From assembly GCA_030374735.1 (NCBI GenBank), contig JASCIV010000053.1, positions 1-57,796 on the forward strand: 57,796 nucleotides of DNA, given 5' to 3'. This DNA is from Gracilaria caudata (lineage: Eukaryota; Rhodophyta; Florideophyceae; Gracilariales; Gracilariaceae). Every line of letters begins with the position of its first letter. Position 1 is the stretch's first letter. Under the pieces are notes generated by a model. The model saw only the letters and a program-made list of their open reading frames with translations, searched no databases and was not told the DNA's origin. The position numbers and the translations under genes are program-made. This document shows positions 48,367 to 57,796 of the stretch, one piece after another.

Positions 48367-50532
48367 ATGAGGATACAGTTCAGAGGAGGAGTGTGGAAGA
48401 ATTCCGAAGATGAGATTCTTAAAGCCGCAGTAATGAAATACGGAATGAACCAATGGGCAAGAATAGCTTCTCTTCTCGGAAGAAAATCAGCTACACAGTG
48501 CAAAGCCCGTTGGTACGAATGGCTGGATCCGGCGATCAAAAAAACTGCCTGGACTAGAGAGGAAGAGGAAAAATTGCTTCATCTTGTCAAAGTCATGCCA
48601 ACGTCATGGCGGACAATTGCTCCTATGATTGGCAGGACAGCTGCCCAATGCATAGAACATTATGAACAACTAATTGACCAAGCTCAACAAGGCAACGGAG
48701 AAGACGGTATCACACCAGGAAGTGCTTCCCTTGGTTCAGCAGTAGCCGCGAATTCGCGAAGCAGACCCGGTGATGTAGATTCAGCCCCGGAAACTAAGCC
48801 AGCAAGACCAGATCCTGTGGATATGGATGAAGATGAGTTAGAGATGCTCAGTGAGGCTCGAGCTAGGTTAGCTAACACCAAAGGAAAGAAAGCAAAACGA
48901 AAAGCCAGAGAAAAGCAACTTGAGGTTGCAAAGAGGTTAGCTTTACTACAGAAGCGAAGAGAATTAAAGGCTGCTGGTATTGATGTGAAGCTCTTCCGAA
49001 AGAAAAAGAACGTCACAGATTACGGAACGGAAATTCCATTTGAAAGAAGACCAGCTGCTGGGTTCTTTGACACCACAGAAGAAGACGCTATATTAGAAAA
49101 ACAATCTGATCAAAAGGAACAAATTGGCAAGCTGCTACAGAAGTATAAAGGAAAAACAGCAGCAGAAAAGGAAGACGAAGCACAAAAGCGAGATAGGGCT
49201 AAGCGAAAGGAGCTTGAGAAAACTAACTTGCCAGCAGCTCTGGGCCTCGATAGAGTTCGAGCACCACGCAGTCCTCCACTCAAAAAGGCCAGATTATCCA
49301 TTCCTCCTCCTCAATTGTCTGACCTGGAACTAGCAAAACTATCAAAATCTCAAAACGGAAGCTCAGTGAAGTCAAACGGCGCGAACAGGATGAAATCTAA
49401 GAGGCCTCCGCTAGGCAATGGAACACGAGCTACAAACAATACGTTAAATGGAGTAGAGCCACAATCAAATTCAGATCGATACACTCCTGAGCCATGGGCT
49501 GTTGCTCGACAGCGACAAGTTCAAACGCTCCTGGAATTGAAATCAGTCGGAACTCCTTTGCGCGGCGGTCCAAATCCCGGTGTTGAACAATTGGGGCTTG
49601 GCGGACGTGTTACGCCAGCTCCAAGTGAAATGAGGACCCCTAATCCCTTGGCAACGCCGTTAATGACTCCTGGTTCAGTTTATGGTTCGAACACGGGTTC
49701 TGGGCCCCGCGTAGACAGAAAATCTATTCTTATGGAAATTGTCAAGCAAGGGTTTAGAAACCTTCCCGAGCCAGAAAATGAGTATGAAATCGATGTAGCA
49801 AGTGACGCGAACCAGGGCGATGAAAGTACGGACGTTTCCTCAGAACTTGAAAGCGAGGAAATTGACGCAGAGGACGAAGCAAGGCGGCGACGGAATGGAA
49901 AATCTTCTCTTCTGGAGTCGGAACGAATGAGACTTATGTCATCAGCGGCAAGGCGAGGTTTGCCTATCCCCAGCCCAGTGGCCAGAAACGATGCCCTTTC
50001 GGAAGAACTGAACTTTCTTATTAGTCGAGACACCGAGTACCATCGGTTGCTGGAAGAGGAGAAGGAAAACGGAGGGATCGTCACTGTCAGTATGCTAGAT
50101 CGACTGCAGGAAGTTACCGATCATGATCACTTGAGTCAGAAAGATACTTCTAGAGGGATGGAACTTGTGAATGAGGAAATTGCGAAAGATGGTTCTCTTG
50201 CTTTTGACTTTCAAGACCGACTTCTAGAGCTTCTGAATACGAGAGTTGTGTCATCCGTGGAAGGCAAACGTCGTTCACACGAAAGTGCAAGTACGAACGC
50301 AAACGTCAAAGCACAATTGGAGCTTGAGCGTAGCGAGAGATACAAAATCCTTAGGGATTTATATGAAAGAGCTCTTGCGGGTAAAAAGAAAACTAGGAAT
50401 GAACTCAACGCGCTGCAGCTTCGTAAAAAATTCGTGGGGGAAGAAGATATTATCCCTAGCGCCAAAGAAGCAACAGATGAAAAGACAATCATGAATCTCA
50501 TTAACGAACTGAAAAAGAAACAAGAATCATGA
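48367..50532 (+). CDS. CDC5L: Cell division cycle 5-like spliceosomal protein
   Basis: 721 residues. Two Myb repeats at the N-terminus: FRGGVWKNSEDEILKAAVMKYGMNQWARIA and TAWTREEEEKLLHLVKVMPTSWRTIAPMIGRTAAQCIEHYE, the hallmark of CDC5, a core member of the Prp19 complex (NTC) that activates the spliceosome. Then come the conserved MDEDELEMLSEARARLANTKGKKAKRKAREKQLEVAKRLALLQKRRELKAAGI-type block (about 157-204), EIPFERRPAAGFFDTTEE, a Pro/Thr-rich TPR-like stretch (RTPNPLATPLMTPG), and a C-terminal helical region. Length is close to the animal and plant proteins (about 800). Clean ATG at 48367. Confidence 0.95.
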   Translation: MRIQFRGGVWKNSEDEILKAAVMKYGMNQWARIASLLGRKSATQCKARWYEWLDPAIKKTAWTREEEEKLLHLVKVMPTSWRTIAPMIGRTAAQCIEHYEQLIDQAQQGNGEDGITPGSASLGSAVAANSRSRPGDVDSAPETKPARPDPVDMDEDELEMLSEARARLANTKGKKAKRKAREKQLEVAKRLALLQKRRELKAAGIDVKLFRKKKNVTDYGTEIPFERRPAAGFFDTTEEDAILEKQSDQKEQIGKLLQKYKGKTAAEKEDEAQKRDRAKRKELEKTNLPAALGLDRVRAPRSPPLKKARLSIPPPQLSDLELAKLSKSQNGSSVKSNGANRMKSKRPPLGNGTRATNNTLNGVEPQSNSDRYTPEPWAVARQRQVQTLLELKSVGTPLRGGPNPGVEQLGLGGRVTPAPSEMRTPNPLATPLMTPGSVYGSNTGSGPRVDRKSILMEIVKQGFRNLPEPENEYEIDVASDANQGDESTDVSSELESEEIDAEDEARRRRNGKSSLLESERMRLMSSAARRGLPIPSPVARNDALSEELNFLISRDTEYHRLLEEEKENGGIVTVSMLDRLQEVTDHDHLSQKDTSRGMELVNEEIAKDGSLAFDFQDRLLELLNTRVVSSVEGKRRSHESASTNANVKAQLELERSERYKILRDLYERALAGKKKTRNELNALQLRKKFVGEEDIIPSAKEATDEKTIMNLINELKKKQES

Positions 50533-50734
50533 CGTGAAACAATTGAAGTCATCTTCTCCATCTTCGCCAAATTGACTTGTCTGCTTGTCCGCTGTTGGTT
50601 TTCATTGCCGCAGAGCAGTAAGTGGGAAAGTTTAGAAGTTCGCACAGATGTATGGAGAACCTTCAAAAGTGCCGGGCGAACAAAATATCGGTGGAAGTAA
50701 GCTAACAACCTTCACAGTGAACATTAAGGGGAAG

Positions 50735-52180
50735 TTAAGACTTCGTTTCAGAACTTATACTCAACCAGTGTCCCAGCTTTTCTTTCTTCGTGATGAGATA
50801 ACCGAGATTCTCTGGATTTGGCGAAACCTGAACCGGTAATCTTTCCACGATCGAAAGGCCATATCCAGTTAGACCGGAATACTTCGCTGGATTATTAGTC
50901 ATGAGAATGATTTCACTGACATTAAGATCTGCGAGAATCTGCGCGCCGATGCCATACTCCCTGCTGTCAACAGGAAGACCGAGGTCTTCGTTGGCTTGGA
51001 CGGTGTCTCTTCCTTGATCTTGCAACGCATACGCTCTCATTTTGTGCCCTAGGCCGATGCCACGCCCTTCCTGCCCACGTAGGTACACAAACACGCCGCG
51101 ACCGGCAGCAGCAATTTCACGCATGGCGAAATCTAGCTGAGGGCCGCAATCGCACCGCAGGGAGCCGAAAACATCACCAGTGCAGCATTCCGAGTGCACT
51201 CTAACGAGCACAGGGCCATCAAAGTTTGGATTTTGTGGATCGTCACCGCCACCCACAACGAGTGCAAGATGGTCAACATCATCGAGTACAGAGCGGTACG
51301 CATAAGCGTCAAATGTTCCGTAACGAGTAGGTAGACGTGCCGGAGTACTCGCCATGCGAGTTACGAGTTTCTCTTGCATACGCCTGTACTTGACGAGGTC
51401 GGCAATTGAAGTGAGCACTAATCCGTGTTGTTCCGCAAAGTGACGCAACTGGGGGAGGCGGGCCATAGATCCGTCGCTGTCATTCACAATTTCACTGAGG
51501 ACACCCACGGGAGCGCAACCAGCCAGTCTAGCAAAATCTACAGACGCTTCTGTGTGTCCAGCGCGCTTGAGGACTCCACCGTCACGGTAGCGAAGCGGGA
51601 AGATATGACCTGGACGGTGGAAATCGTCGGGATGTGAATCGCGATTTGCGAGAGCACGGAGTGTCATTGCACGGTCAGCGGCGGAGATACCGGTTGAGGT
51701 GCCGTGTTTGAGGTCACAGGTTATAGTGAAGGCCGTGTTCTTGGGATCGGTGTTGTTTGCAACCATCTGCTGAAGTTGAAGGCGATCGAGATCTTGTGCT
51801 TCCATGGCACAGCAGATGACACCGGAGGTGTGGCGGACCATGAATGCAATGGCTTCTGGAGTAACCTTATCTGCAGCGATGATAAGGTCACCCTCGTTCT
51901 CGCGATTCTCGTCGTCTGTGACAACGACGAACTTGCCCTGAGCTATGGCTTCCAGAGCTGCTTCAACGGACTCGCGACCGAAGCACCAGCCATCATCAGA
52001 GACTGGCATGTTTACGGGGGCTGATGGCACAGACTCGGGTAGCCAGCCACCGAAGGAGTTTGTCTTTCGTCGAGAAACGGCAACAGCCCTCACAGTGCAG
52101 CGCGAAGCAGCACGAGAGAGGCGGGCAGCCGGGAGAGGGGAGCGGCGGAGTAGAGGCGATGGGGCGTTCAGGAAAGCCAT
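50735..52180 (-). CDS. ribBA: Bifunctional DHBP synthase / GTP cyclohydrolase II (riboflavin)
   Basis: About 481 residues from ATG 52180. The first domain (RibB) makes 3,4-dihydroxy-2-butanone-4-phosphate from ribulose-5-phosphate: VVTDDENRENEGDLIIAAD, RHTSGVICC, RPGHIFPLRYRDGGVLKRAGHTEASVD. The second (RibA) opens GTP: VRVHSECCTGDVFGSLRCDCGPQL with the three zinc cysteines, YLRGQEGRGIGL and LGLPVDSREYGIGA. The fusion is usual in plants, algae and many bacteria. The first 45 residues (MAFLNAPSPLLRRSPLPAAR) look like a plastid transit peptide. The open frame upstream to 52492 has no family homology. Confidence 0.95.
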   Translation of the reverse strand: MAFLNAPSPLLRRSPLPAARLSRAASRCTVRAVAVSRRKTNSFGGWLPESVPSAPVNMPVSDDGWCFGRESVEAALEAIAQGKFVVVTDDENRENEGDLIIAADKVTPEAIAFMVRHTSGVICCAMEAQDLDRLQLQQMVANNTDPKNTAFTITCDLKHGTSTGISAADRAMTLRALANRDSHPDDFHRPGHIFPLRYRDGGVLKRAGHTEASVDFARLAGCAPVGVLSEIVNDSDGSMARLPQLRHFAEQHGLVLTSIADLVKYRRMQEKLVTRMASTPARLPTRYGTFDAYAYRSVLDDVDHLALVVGGGDDPQNPNFDGPVLVRVHSECCTGDVFGSLRCDCGPQLDFAMREIAAAGRGVFVYLRGQEGRGIGLGHKMRAYALQDQGRDTVQANEDLGLPVDSREYGIGAQILADLNVSEIILMTNNPAKYSGLTGYGLSIVERLPVQVSPNPENLGYLITKKEKLGHWLSISSETKS

Positions 52181-52711
52181 GTTGATGCTAAGACGAAAGG
52201 GAAGGCAATTGCAGCGGAACGGAAACGTGGGGATGGTGAGGGAAAGGGCCGCTGTTAAGTAGAGTGAGCACAGATTGCCAATGCGTGGGGATGATGATGA
52301 CACAGCCGATTCGCGAAACGACTGTGCATCTTGATGCACGATGCGGAGAAATGGCACACGAAGGCGTGCGCAGCGCACGCGGCATGGACAGACGTGGAGC
52401 GCACCGCGGGAGCTGCCAGCCATTCGACTGCCATTGGGCGCGATGCCACGCAGCCTTTCTCTGCCGCGCACTTGGCGTCGCGCGCCCCGCAAACGTTCCT
52501 CACTGCGCCATCAGGACATGCGCGCCGTGCCGCGAACGCTGCCACCTCGCACAATTGTGAGCAGTCGCTGTGCACGGTGGCCACGTACCGTATGCGTTCT
52601 CCATTTTTGGCGCCAAAAGTGCGCGCGCAGCGCCACACCCCCAAAGAGGCGTGCAGCCGACAAGCGGCGCGGGCTTGTGCTCGTCGCCGCGCATTGCCTG
52701 AGCTGCGCGAT
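52181..52711. promoter_or_regulatory. Divergent promoter region, RibBA and kelch genes
   Basis: GC-rich, about 530 bp. Both flanking genes have frames that stay open into this region (RibBA to 52492, kelch to 52331), which overlap each other and are therefore mainly leader or chance. Confidence 0.45.
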
Positions 52712-54523
52712 ATGGCTTCTTCGATGACCGAGATTACGTGCGGCCAGCTGCGTCTCTCCGTGCCGGTTTCGGCGTGCATGCCCAGCGTGCAGCTCGTCGA
52801 TGAGCGCGCGGTGCGCCTCACCTTCTCCAACTTCTCGGGCACTGTGCTGTTCGAAGCGCTGCCGCGTGATCGAACGTGTGGCGTTCCGGCCATCGTTCCT
52901 GCGCTCATTGACGCCCCCTCTGTCGTTCCCGCTCTTCGTGAGCCGCCGTCAGTCGTGCCGTCCATCTCTCAGACCCCTCCAATTGCTCCCGCCCTTCGTG
53001 AGCCGCCTTCAATGGTTCCATCGCTGGCGGACGCCTCCCAGGCCTTCCCGTGTTCACAGCCGCCCGATTCTTTTGACCCGCATGATATGGCATCAAGTAT
53101 GCCTTTCCCGCATTTCTCGCACCAGTACATGCAGCTCACGCCGAGGTCGTCGCCTTCGCCACCTGCTTCGCCTCCTCCTATCGAGCCATGTGTGGTAAAT
53201 CGTCCGGCTCCGCCTGCTCAGCATTCGTCTCCTGCTGATACGTCGAATGCTGAGCAGCAGCCAGGACATTTGGAACAAATGCCTGCCTCACACCCTCCTG
53301 AAGTGATGTGTTCTCAAGCCGCGGACAAGCCTGCGTCCCAGCCGTGCAATTTGGTCGGGAAACAGCCAAAGAAGAAATCAACGCAGCCTCAGAAACGTTC
53401 GTTGCCTCTGCCCAAGGTGGAAGATCGAGGCGCGAAACAGGGAAAGCGTGTGCGCTTTGATGATAAACCCGTAGTGCTATGCAGCCCAATCAAACATGCC
53501 CCAAAAATCTCGGTCGCCACACCGTGGAGTACGTTGCAGGTGGCGGACGGGAATTTGCCGTCTCGCCGATGGGGCGCCACTTTGTCAAAGGTGGATGCAG
53601 AGACCTTTTTGTTATTGGGAGGTGAATCTGAACTTTCGGGCTTTTTCGGGTCTATGTCGTTGTATAAAGCAAAAGAGAATCGATGGGTGCTAACGGGACA
53701 TGATGTGCCTGCCATGCCTGATGGTGGGCGTGCATGGCATACGACTTGTGTAATTGATGGAAACTTGTTGGTGTTTGGTGGCGAGAAACAGGTTGATGGA
53801 GAACGTTTACAGACGAACGATTTGCTTGTGTACGATACTTCGTATTTTTCGTGGTATCCGCCTTCCTACTTTGGGCCTAAGCCGTCGGCTCGCGCTGGGC
53901 ATTGCGCATCGGTTATTCCGGGCACTAGAAACATTGTGGTGTATGGCGGTATACATGGCAAGAAGTGGCTGAACGATCTTTTCGTTCTGGAAGACTTGTG
54001 TAGCTGGAGGAAAATTAAGCCGTCTGCAAAGAGCGCGCGTCCTTGTGCACGATCTTATGCAAGTTTGACACCTGCGTCGGGATTTCTAGTGCTATTTGGC
54101 GGGAATAACAAGACAAAATGTTTCAATGATGTGCACCTTTTGTCAACGGATTCGTTCGTGTGGAATGAAGTGACGATATGTGGTAGGGTTCCAAAGGCTA
54201 GAACCGGTCATTGTGCAGTTCCATCCAAAAATGGTAAGAATGTGATCGTGTATGGTGGTTGGGATGACCAGGGGTTGCAGCGCATTTTCTTTTCAGATGT
54301 ATGGGAGTTGCGTATTAAGAGCGCTACTGAATGTGTGTGGGCTTGTTTGTCTCATGGGGATCAGCAGAGCAGAGTGCCTGGTCCGAGGGCTGGGGCGTCG
54401 ATGTGTGTTGGACCTGATGACGAGTGTGACGCGATAATGTATGGTGGATGGCATCAGCTCACGTATTTCAATGATTTGACAAAGCTTTCCGTAGCAAAGA
54501 AGAGCTCGAAATCAAGACCATGA
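52712..54523 (+). CDS. Kelch-repeat protein with Pro-rich N-terminus
   Basis: 603 residues from ATG 52712 (MASSMTEITCGQLRLSV). Residues about 1-270 are Pro/Ser-rich, with a repeated VPALREPPS-type unit near 65-110 and a basic KQPKKKSTQPQKRS stretch. Residues about 275-600 carry about six kelch repeats with paired Gly and spaced Tyr/Trp: FLLLGGESELSG, LLVFGGEKQVDG, NIVVYGGIHGKKWLNDLFVL, FLVLFGGNNKTKCFNDVHLL, VIVYGGWDDQG, AIMYGGWHQLTYFNDL. A six-bladed propeller is expected. No BTB, F-box or rhodanese part is seen, so the binding partner is unknown. The ORF is uninterrupted. Confidence 0.8.
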   Translation: MASSMTEITCGQLRLSVPVSACMPSVQLVDERAVRLTFSNFSGTVLFEALPRDRTCGVPAIVPALIDAPSVVPALREPPSVVPSISQTPPIAPALREPPSMVPSLADASQAFPCSQPPDSFDPHDMASSMPFPHFSHQYMQLTPRSSPSPPASPPPIEPCVVNRPAPPAQHSSPADTSNAEQQPGHLEQMPASHPPEVMCSQAADKPASQPCNLVGKQPKKKSTQPQKRSLPLPKVEDRGAKQGKRVRFDDKPVVLCSPIKHAPKISVATPWSTLQVADGNLPSRRWGATLSKVDAETFLLLGGESELSGFFGSMSLYKAKENRWVLTGHDVPAMPDGGRAWHTTCVIDGNLLVFGGEKQVDGERLQTNDLLVYDTSYFSWYPPSYFGPKPSARAGHCASVIPGTRNIVVYGGIHGKKWLNDLFVLEDLCSWRKIKPSAKSARPCARSYASLTPASGFLVLFGGNNKTKCFNDVHLLSTDSFVWNEVTICGRVPKARTGHCAVPSKNGKNVIVYGGWDDQGLQRIFFSDVWELRIKSATECVWACLSHGDQQSRVPGPRAGASMCVGPDDECDAIMYGGWHQLTYFNDLTKLSVAKKSSKSRP

Positions 54524-55805
54524 TGAGAGGATTGTAAAGACGTTTTCGTTCATGCTATCCGGCGGCGATGCAATATGAGTACAGTGCTTAAGTACAAAAC
54601 TCTACCTGTAAGAATTGACGAGGCTTAGTTCACTTCACATTCAACCCCCTTCTGTCGTCGCTTGTCTCTAAGAACTTACTATTACGAGTACATTCGTTAA
54701 AGCCATCGCAGTGCCCTGGCACTCACATTGTAGCTCAGGTGGTCCGTCATCATTGATGACTCATCAAACACGGACCACGGTGCATTCGAGCTCTGCACCT
54801 CCGCACTGCAGTGTGCACTGTTCATGACATCGTCTCGGCGTCTCGCGAGTGCTGAAATACAGTAAATGGGCCGCGTTCCCACGTACAGTACTATGCTTGT
54901 AGTACAAGCTGGCAGTGTCAGGAATTATTCGCGGGCAACGCGTCATGATGCAGGAGATACGTCCAATCAACGTACCGTATGTCCGAGTCTTTGAGCACTG
55001 GATGTTTGCACAATATTGTGCGTTTGTTCTCTTGAGCAGTGAGAGACAGGGGAATTCTCATCACGAACATGCGAATGATTCGGCATGCTACCCTTGCTAG
55101 CTTGCTGGGGCAACCAAATTGCATCAAGCGCCTGTCAATAGAGAGATCATCATGAGCAATAGAACATGCCACTTTAGGATGTGCGATTCTTACTAATCTC
55201 GATTTGTCCCATCGCCGGCCCCGTTTTAACGCCAACGGCCTGCGTTAGTCGCAGAAGCACGGGCTCTTCAGCCATTCATGTAATGGATAGCCGCAGCCTG
55301 GTTAACGGTTTCGCTTGTTATTCAGCCTTTGGGGGAAAGAGAATTCTCAACCTAAACGGCCGGCAAAGCGACATCAATGGACATGCGAACAGGGCAGTTT
55401 CCGGAGGATGCCCAGCCACCGATGATACTGATGAGTCAATCACGCTTCATACACTTTGCGCTATATGAAGATTTGAAAGTAGATAACATCTTATCGTCAG
55501 ATAAAATCTGTTATATGGAAGCATGGCTTATACATTCTGTTTCTCAGTGATTGGTCCATACATATGACATCTGCTCTTCCTATCGAAATACGGTGAAGGA
55601 TTAATGCTAGGCGTGGGTGCCAAAAGAGTAGCGTTCGCGCTTGTCCAGGCCAGTTCTCGTCCTCTAGCTAATAGGGCCACTTGTATAATTCGTTACCAAG
55701 CCAAACCAATTCTGAACCTGGCAAGAGCGTGGCGCTTGTACTCTCAGCAATAGCGACATAAATTCAGGCTTCTGCGAGTGGAGTCTCCATCCACAATCAT
55801 CCAGA
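54524..55805. other. Intergenic gap with cluster of small hairpins
   Basis: Holds a cluster of inverted repeats at 54710-54778 and one TACCCTTG motif (55089-55096), plus a GAGTAGCGTT near 55627. No protein or tRNA recognised. Confidence 0.5.
54710..54778. repeat. Cluster of three small inverted repeats
   Basis: AGTGCC-CT-GGCACT (54710-54723); GTGGTCCGT (54739-54747) paired with ACGGACCAC (54770-54778); and inside its loop TCATCA-T-TGATGA (54747-54759). Together these could fold a compact RNA or a DNA cruciform. Confidence 0.6.
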
Positions 55806-56828
55806 ATGGTCGGTTGTATTGAAACTACCAACTTCAACAAACTTATCTTCTGCTTCTCACTCTTACTTTCGTCAGCAGTAGCATCTTCGTTGTCTTCCGC
55901 GCTCAAGAACTACTTTCCTTGCACCGCTCTGAAACTCTTTGAGTCAGCATGGGAATCAACGTATTTTGAGCCTACTCTTCTCCCACTGGCACAGCAGCTC
56001 GGAAATACATCAGTCGAAGCCAGGTCTTTCGAGGCCAGTTTGTTTAATTTCACATGTGACTCTCCAATTTCTGCCACGCACATCTTTCGTTGTAATCCAA
56101 AAGGCTTTTCGTTTGAACCTGTAACGAAAAAGACAACAGCAACCATATTGTTCCTCCATGGATTCATTCGGCCATTAGAGGCTGCCATCTATGTTCCAGC
56201 AATAAGTATACTCTTATCCACATCTAGTTCCTTGTACGAATCCGTCCGCATAGAGGTTCCTCTTGCTCCCCTTCGCGTTACAACCTTCAACGAACGTTCA
56301 CCCTCGAATGAAACTGCTTCTCGTGCATGGATTAACGTGACACCCGAAGAAGAAGAAGAAGATCGCCTCAGCTTATATCGCGCATCCCAATTAGTGGAAC
56401 GACTTGCTCTTTCCCAGGCATGCCTCTCACGACATTCATTGAAAAAGGTGCTCCTTATGGGTCATTCTTTGGGTGCTGTCACCTCTCTCGAGTTTGCTCT
56501 TTCTACTGATGTCGAGCTTGCTGGTGTGATACCGATTAGTGGGGCGCTGCCACGCATCGCCGATTACGCCCTGCCACCTTCGTTCCGTCCTTTCAACACA
56601 GCGAAGCGAGGTTATAATATTACAATGATACATGGGACCGAGGACGAAGTAGTTCCTTTCAGCGCAGCGCAAGCTTCAGCACAACTCCTTAAACCTTTGT
56701 CTGATGGGCTTGGTTTTGGGTTTACACTCGTTCCTTTGGAAGGCTTAGATCATTCTGAAACCTTACTCCAGTCTCCCCTGCTTCCTCTATTTATCAATCT
56801 TGCTGTTGCGCAAGCATTGTCGAATTAA
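55806..56828 (+). CDS. Secreted alpha/beta hydrolase (carboxylesterase/thioesterase-like)
   Basis: 340 residues. A hydrophobic signal peptide follows the start (LIFCFSLLLSSAVASSLS, about 13-30). The core has TILFLHGFIRP (oxyanion region), VLLMGHSLGAVTS with the catalytic serine, HGTEDEVVPF with the Asp, and PLEGLDHSETL with the His; this order and the late motif set resemble the acyl-protein thioesterase/phospholipase group. The N-terminal 90 residues after the signal are not conserved. Four NxS/T sites fit the secretory route. Substrate unknown. Confidence 0.75.
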   Translation: MVGCIETTNFNKLIFCFSLLLSSAVASSLSSALKNYFPCTALKLFESAWESTYFEPTLLPLAQQLGNTSVEARSFEASLFNFTCDSPISATHIFRCNPKGFSFEPVTKKTTATILFLHGFIRPLEAAIYVPAISILLSTSSSLYESVRIEVPLAPLRVTTFNERSPSNETASRAWINVTPEEEEEDRLSLYRASQLVERLALSQACLSRHSLKKVLLMGHSLGAVTSLEFALSTDVELAGVIPISGALPRIADYALPPSFRPFNTAKRGYNITMIHGTEDEVVPFSAAQASAQLLKPLSDGLGFGFTLVPLEGLDHSETLLQSPLLPLFINLAVAQALSN

Positions 56829-56990
56829 CGAAGTGGCCAAGGACAAAAGATGAGAACAGCGCAATCCGATTCATCAACTATAAAAGATATGAGACCCGGT
56901 ACAGTGAACCAGGCAGGGCGCAGGAGTTGCTCAGTTGTTCTTCATATCAGCATAAGAATAGAAGAAGCCATTTTGACAACCTGCACTTCA

Positions 56991-57011
56991 CTCTCTCTCT
57001 CTCTCTCTCTC
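56991..57011. repeat. CT dinucleotide microsatellite
   Basis: About ten CT units. Confidence 0.9.
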
Positions 57012-57682
57012 GTTTGTGAAAACGCGTACGCTAATTCCTCGCACGCGTGGGTTTGCTAAAGACCCAACAACCTATAATACTTCTATCCTGCAGCCATCAA
57101 CTACCAAAAGGTAGCTATGCTCCACGCACTGGGCTACAACGAGAAAGTATTAGATCTCTTAGGTGTTTTCGACCGCAGGTCGTTTCGCTACCGACGCTTA
57201 TCGCCTTCATCCTCCCATGAACCTCTTCATTCATCCCCTAGAGACCCCGACAGAGGGGCACACCACGACAAGGCGCTTCCGCATGTACCACGTTGGCCAC
57301 TCAAGAAACCATGAGCAGCGTCCTTACGACCCAACCCTCTTATCAATCGGTGAGGTCAGGCGCAAGGACCAGTCCGTAGCCCTTCACCGTCATCCAACCC
57401 CAGTGTAGTCCCTCCGAGAAAACCCTTCTAACAAGTTATTCCATTGACGAGAACTGCTTTAAAACTTCAAGAATCATGCATGATGCGTAAAGGATCGTGA
57501 TGTACACATTCTAGTGACTTCCTATAAACATCTCTGACCTAGATGCCGGATACAGAGGAGAATGCACCCTTTGATGTAATTCTTTACTCAGAAGCCGGCA
57601 GGCGGCGGAGACAGAGCTTGAAGCGTTATCTGATCAGCCTGATCAGCATGTACCTTTGGTATCTTAGGCCATCCACACCGGT

Positions 57683-57724
57683 TGGATGATGATCAAAAAC
57701 TGGGGGTCTTTTGATCATCATCCA
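57683..57724. repeat. Perfect 16-bp inverted repeat
   Basis: TGGATGATGATCAAAA at 57683-57698 and TTTTGATCATCATCCA at 57709-57724, loop ACTGGGGGTC. Followed by CCGCACCGGTGATGGATGATG, which repeats the CACCGGTTGGATGATG before the left arm. Confidence 0.8.
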
Positions 57725-57796
57725 CCCAAAAATGCCCGCACCGGTGATGGATGATGAAAAAATCTTCAATTTAACCATCACCATCGTGATGGAAAC

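Larger units (their letters stand above)
56829..57796. other. Right-edge gap with CT repeat and hairpin
   Basis: Contains a CT run (56991-57011) and a perfect hairpin (57683-57724). Short frames near 57117-57408 are not recognised. The last 120 bp have repeated GATGATG/CATCATC words and two ACCGGT sites (57678 and 57740 area), suggesting the edge of a small element that continues outside the window. Confidence 0.5.

Noticed and set aside
52331..52711. 127-codon N-terminal extension of the kelch protein
   Set aside because: No homology, overlaps the divergent RibBA upstream frame, and composition is that of GC-rich promoter DNA; ATG 52712 is preferred.

Overview
This is a nuclear segment of a photosynthetic eukaryote. 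It holds about 25 supported protein genes, most of them one uninterrupted reading frame. The few introns I could place are short (82 to 227 bp), with GTACGT or GTAAGT-type donors and, in places, a CTAAC-like branch site. Plastid-type genes with N-terminal extensions (glycerol-3-phosphate acyltransferase, a riboflavin RibBA fusion, a monofunctional GAR synthetase) sit among ordinary eukaryotic housekeeping genes. The compact, intron-poor layout with plastid functions suggests a red alga, perhaps a florideophyte such as Chondrus. That is an inference from gene style, not a sequence match. I saw no prokaryotic operons, tRNAs, rRNAs or CRISPR arrays.

Layout. 1-9 kb: a VOC-fold protein with one intron, a MINPP-type phytase on the minus strand, a 3.9 kb gap with palindromes, and an alpha/beta hydrolase. 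9-20.5 kb: a two-exon F-box/LRR-like protein, a hairpin-bearing gap, tRNA pseudouridine synthase PUS3, the PP1 inhibitor PPP1R11/Ypi1, plastid GPAT, a cyclin T/K protein and a three-exon PEMT. 21-28 kb: an orphan coiled-coil protein, a secretory-pathway glycosyltransferase touching RNA polymerase III subunit POLR3K (whose first exon is only six codons), an RRM/RD-rich SR-like protein, and peroxin PEX16. 29-42.5 kb: a membrane-anchored aspartic protease, GAR synthetase, a DegT-type sugar aminotransferase, an F-box/LRR protein, a degenerate acyl-CoA-synthetase-like protein, a membrane-anchored PhoD-like phosphatase, and a Siva-type zinc protein. 43-57.8 kb: a pseudokinase-ANTH-TKL kinase fusion, RRS1, CDC5L, RibBA, a kelch protein, and a secreted alpha/beta hydrolase. 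The right edge is gene-free and carries a perfect 16-bp hairpin.

The genes do not form one pathway. Themes that recur are RNA processing and transcription (CDC5L, SR-like protein, cyclin T/K, POLR3K, PUS3, RRS1), lipid synthesis (GPAT, PEMT), and secreted or membrane hydrolases. The most original signals are the 1193-residue kinase-ANTH-kinase protein, the catalytically degenerate adenylate-forming protein, and a family of short repeated elements (TACCTTCGTA and TACAAGGGTAGCGTT) found only in gaps, several of them just upstream of start codons.
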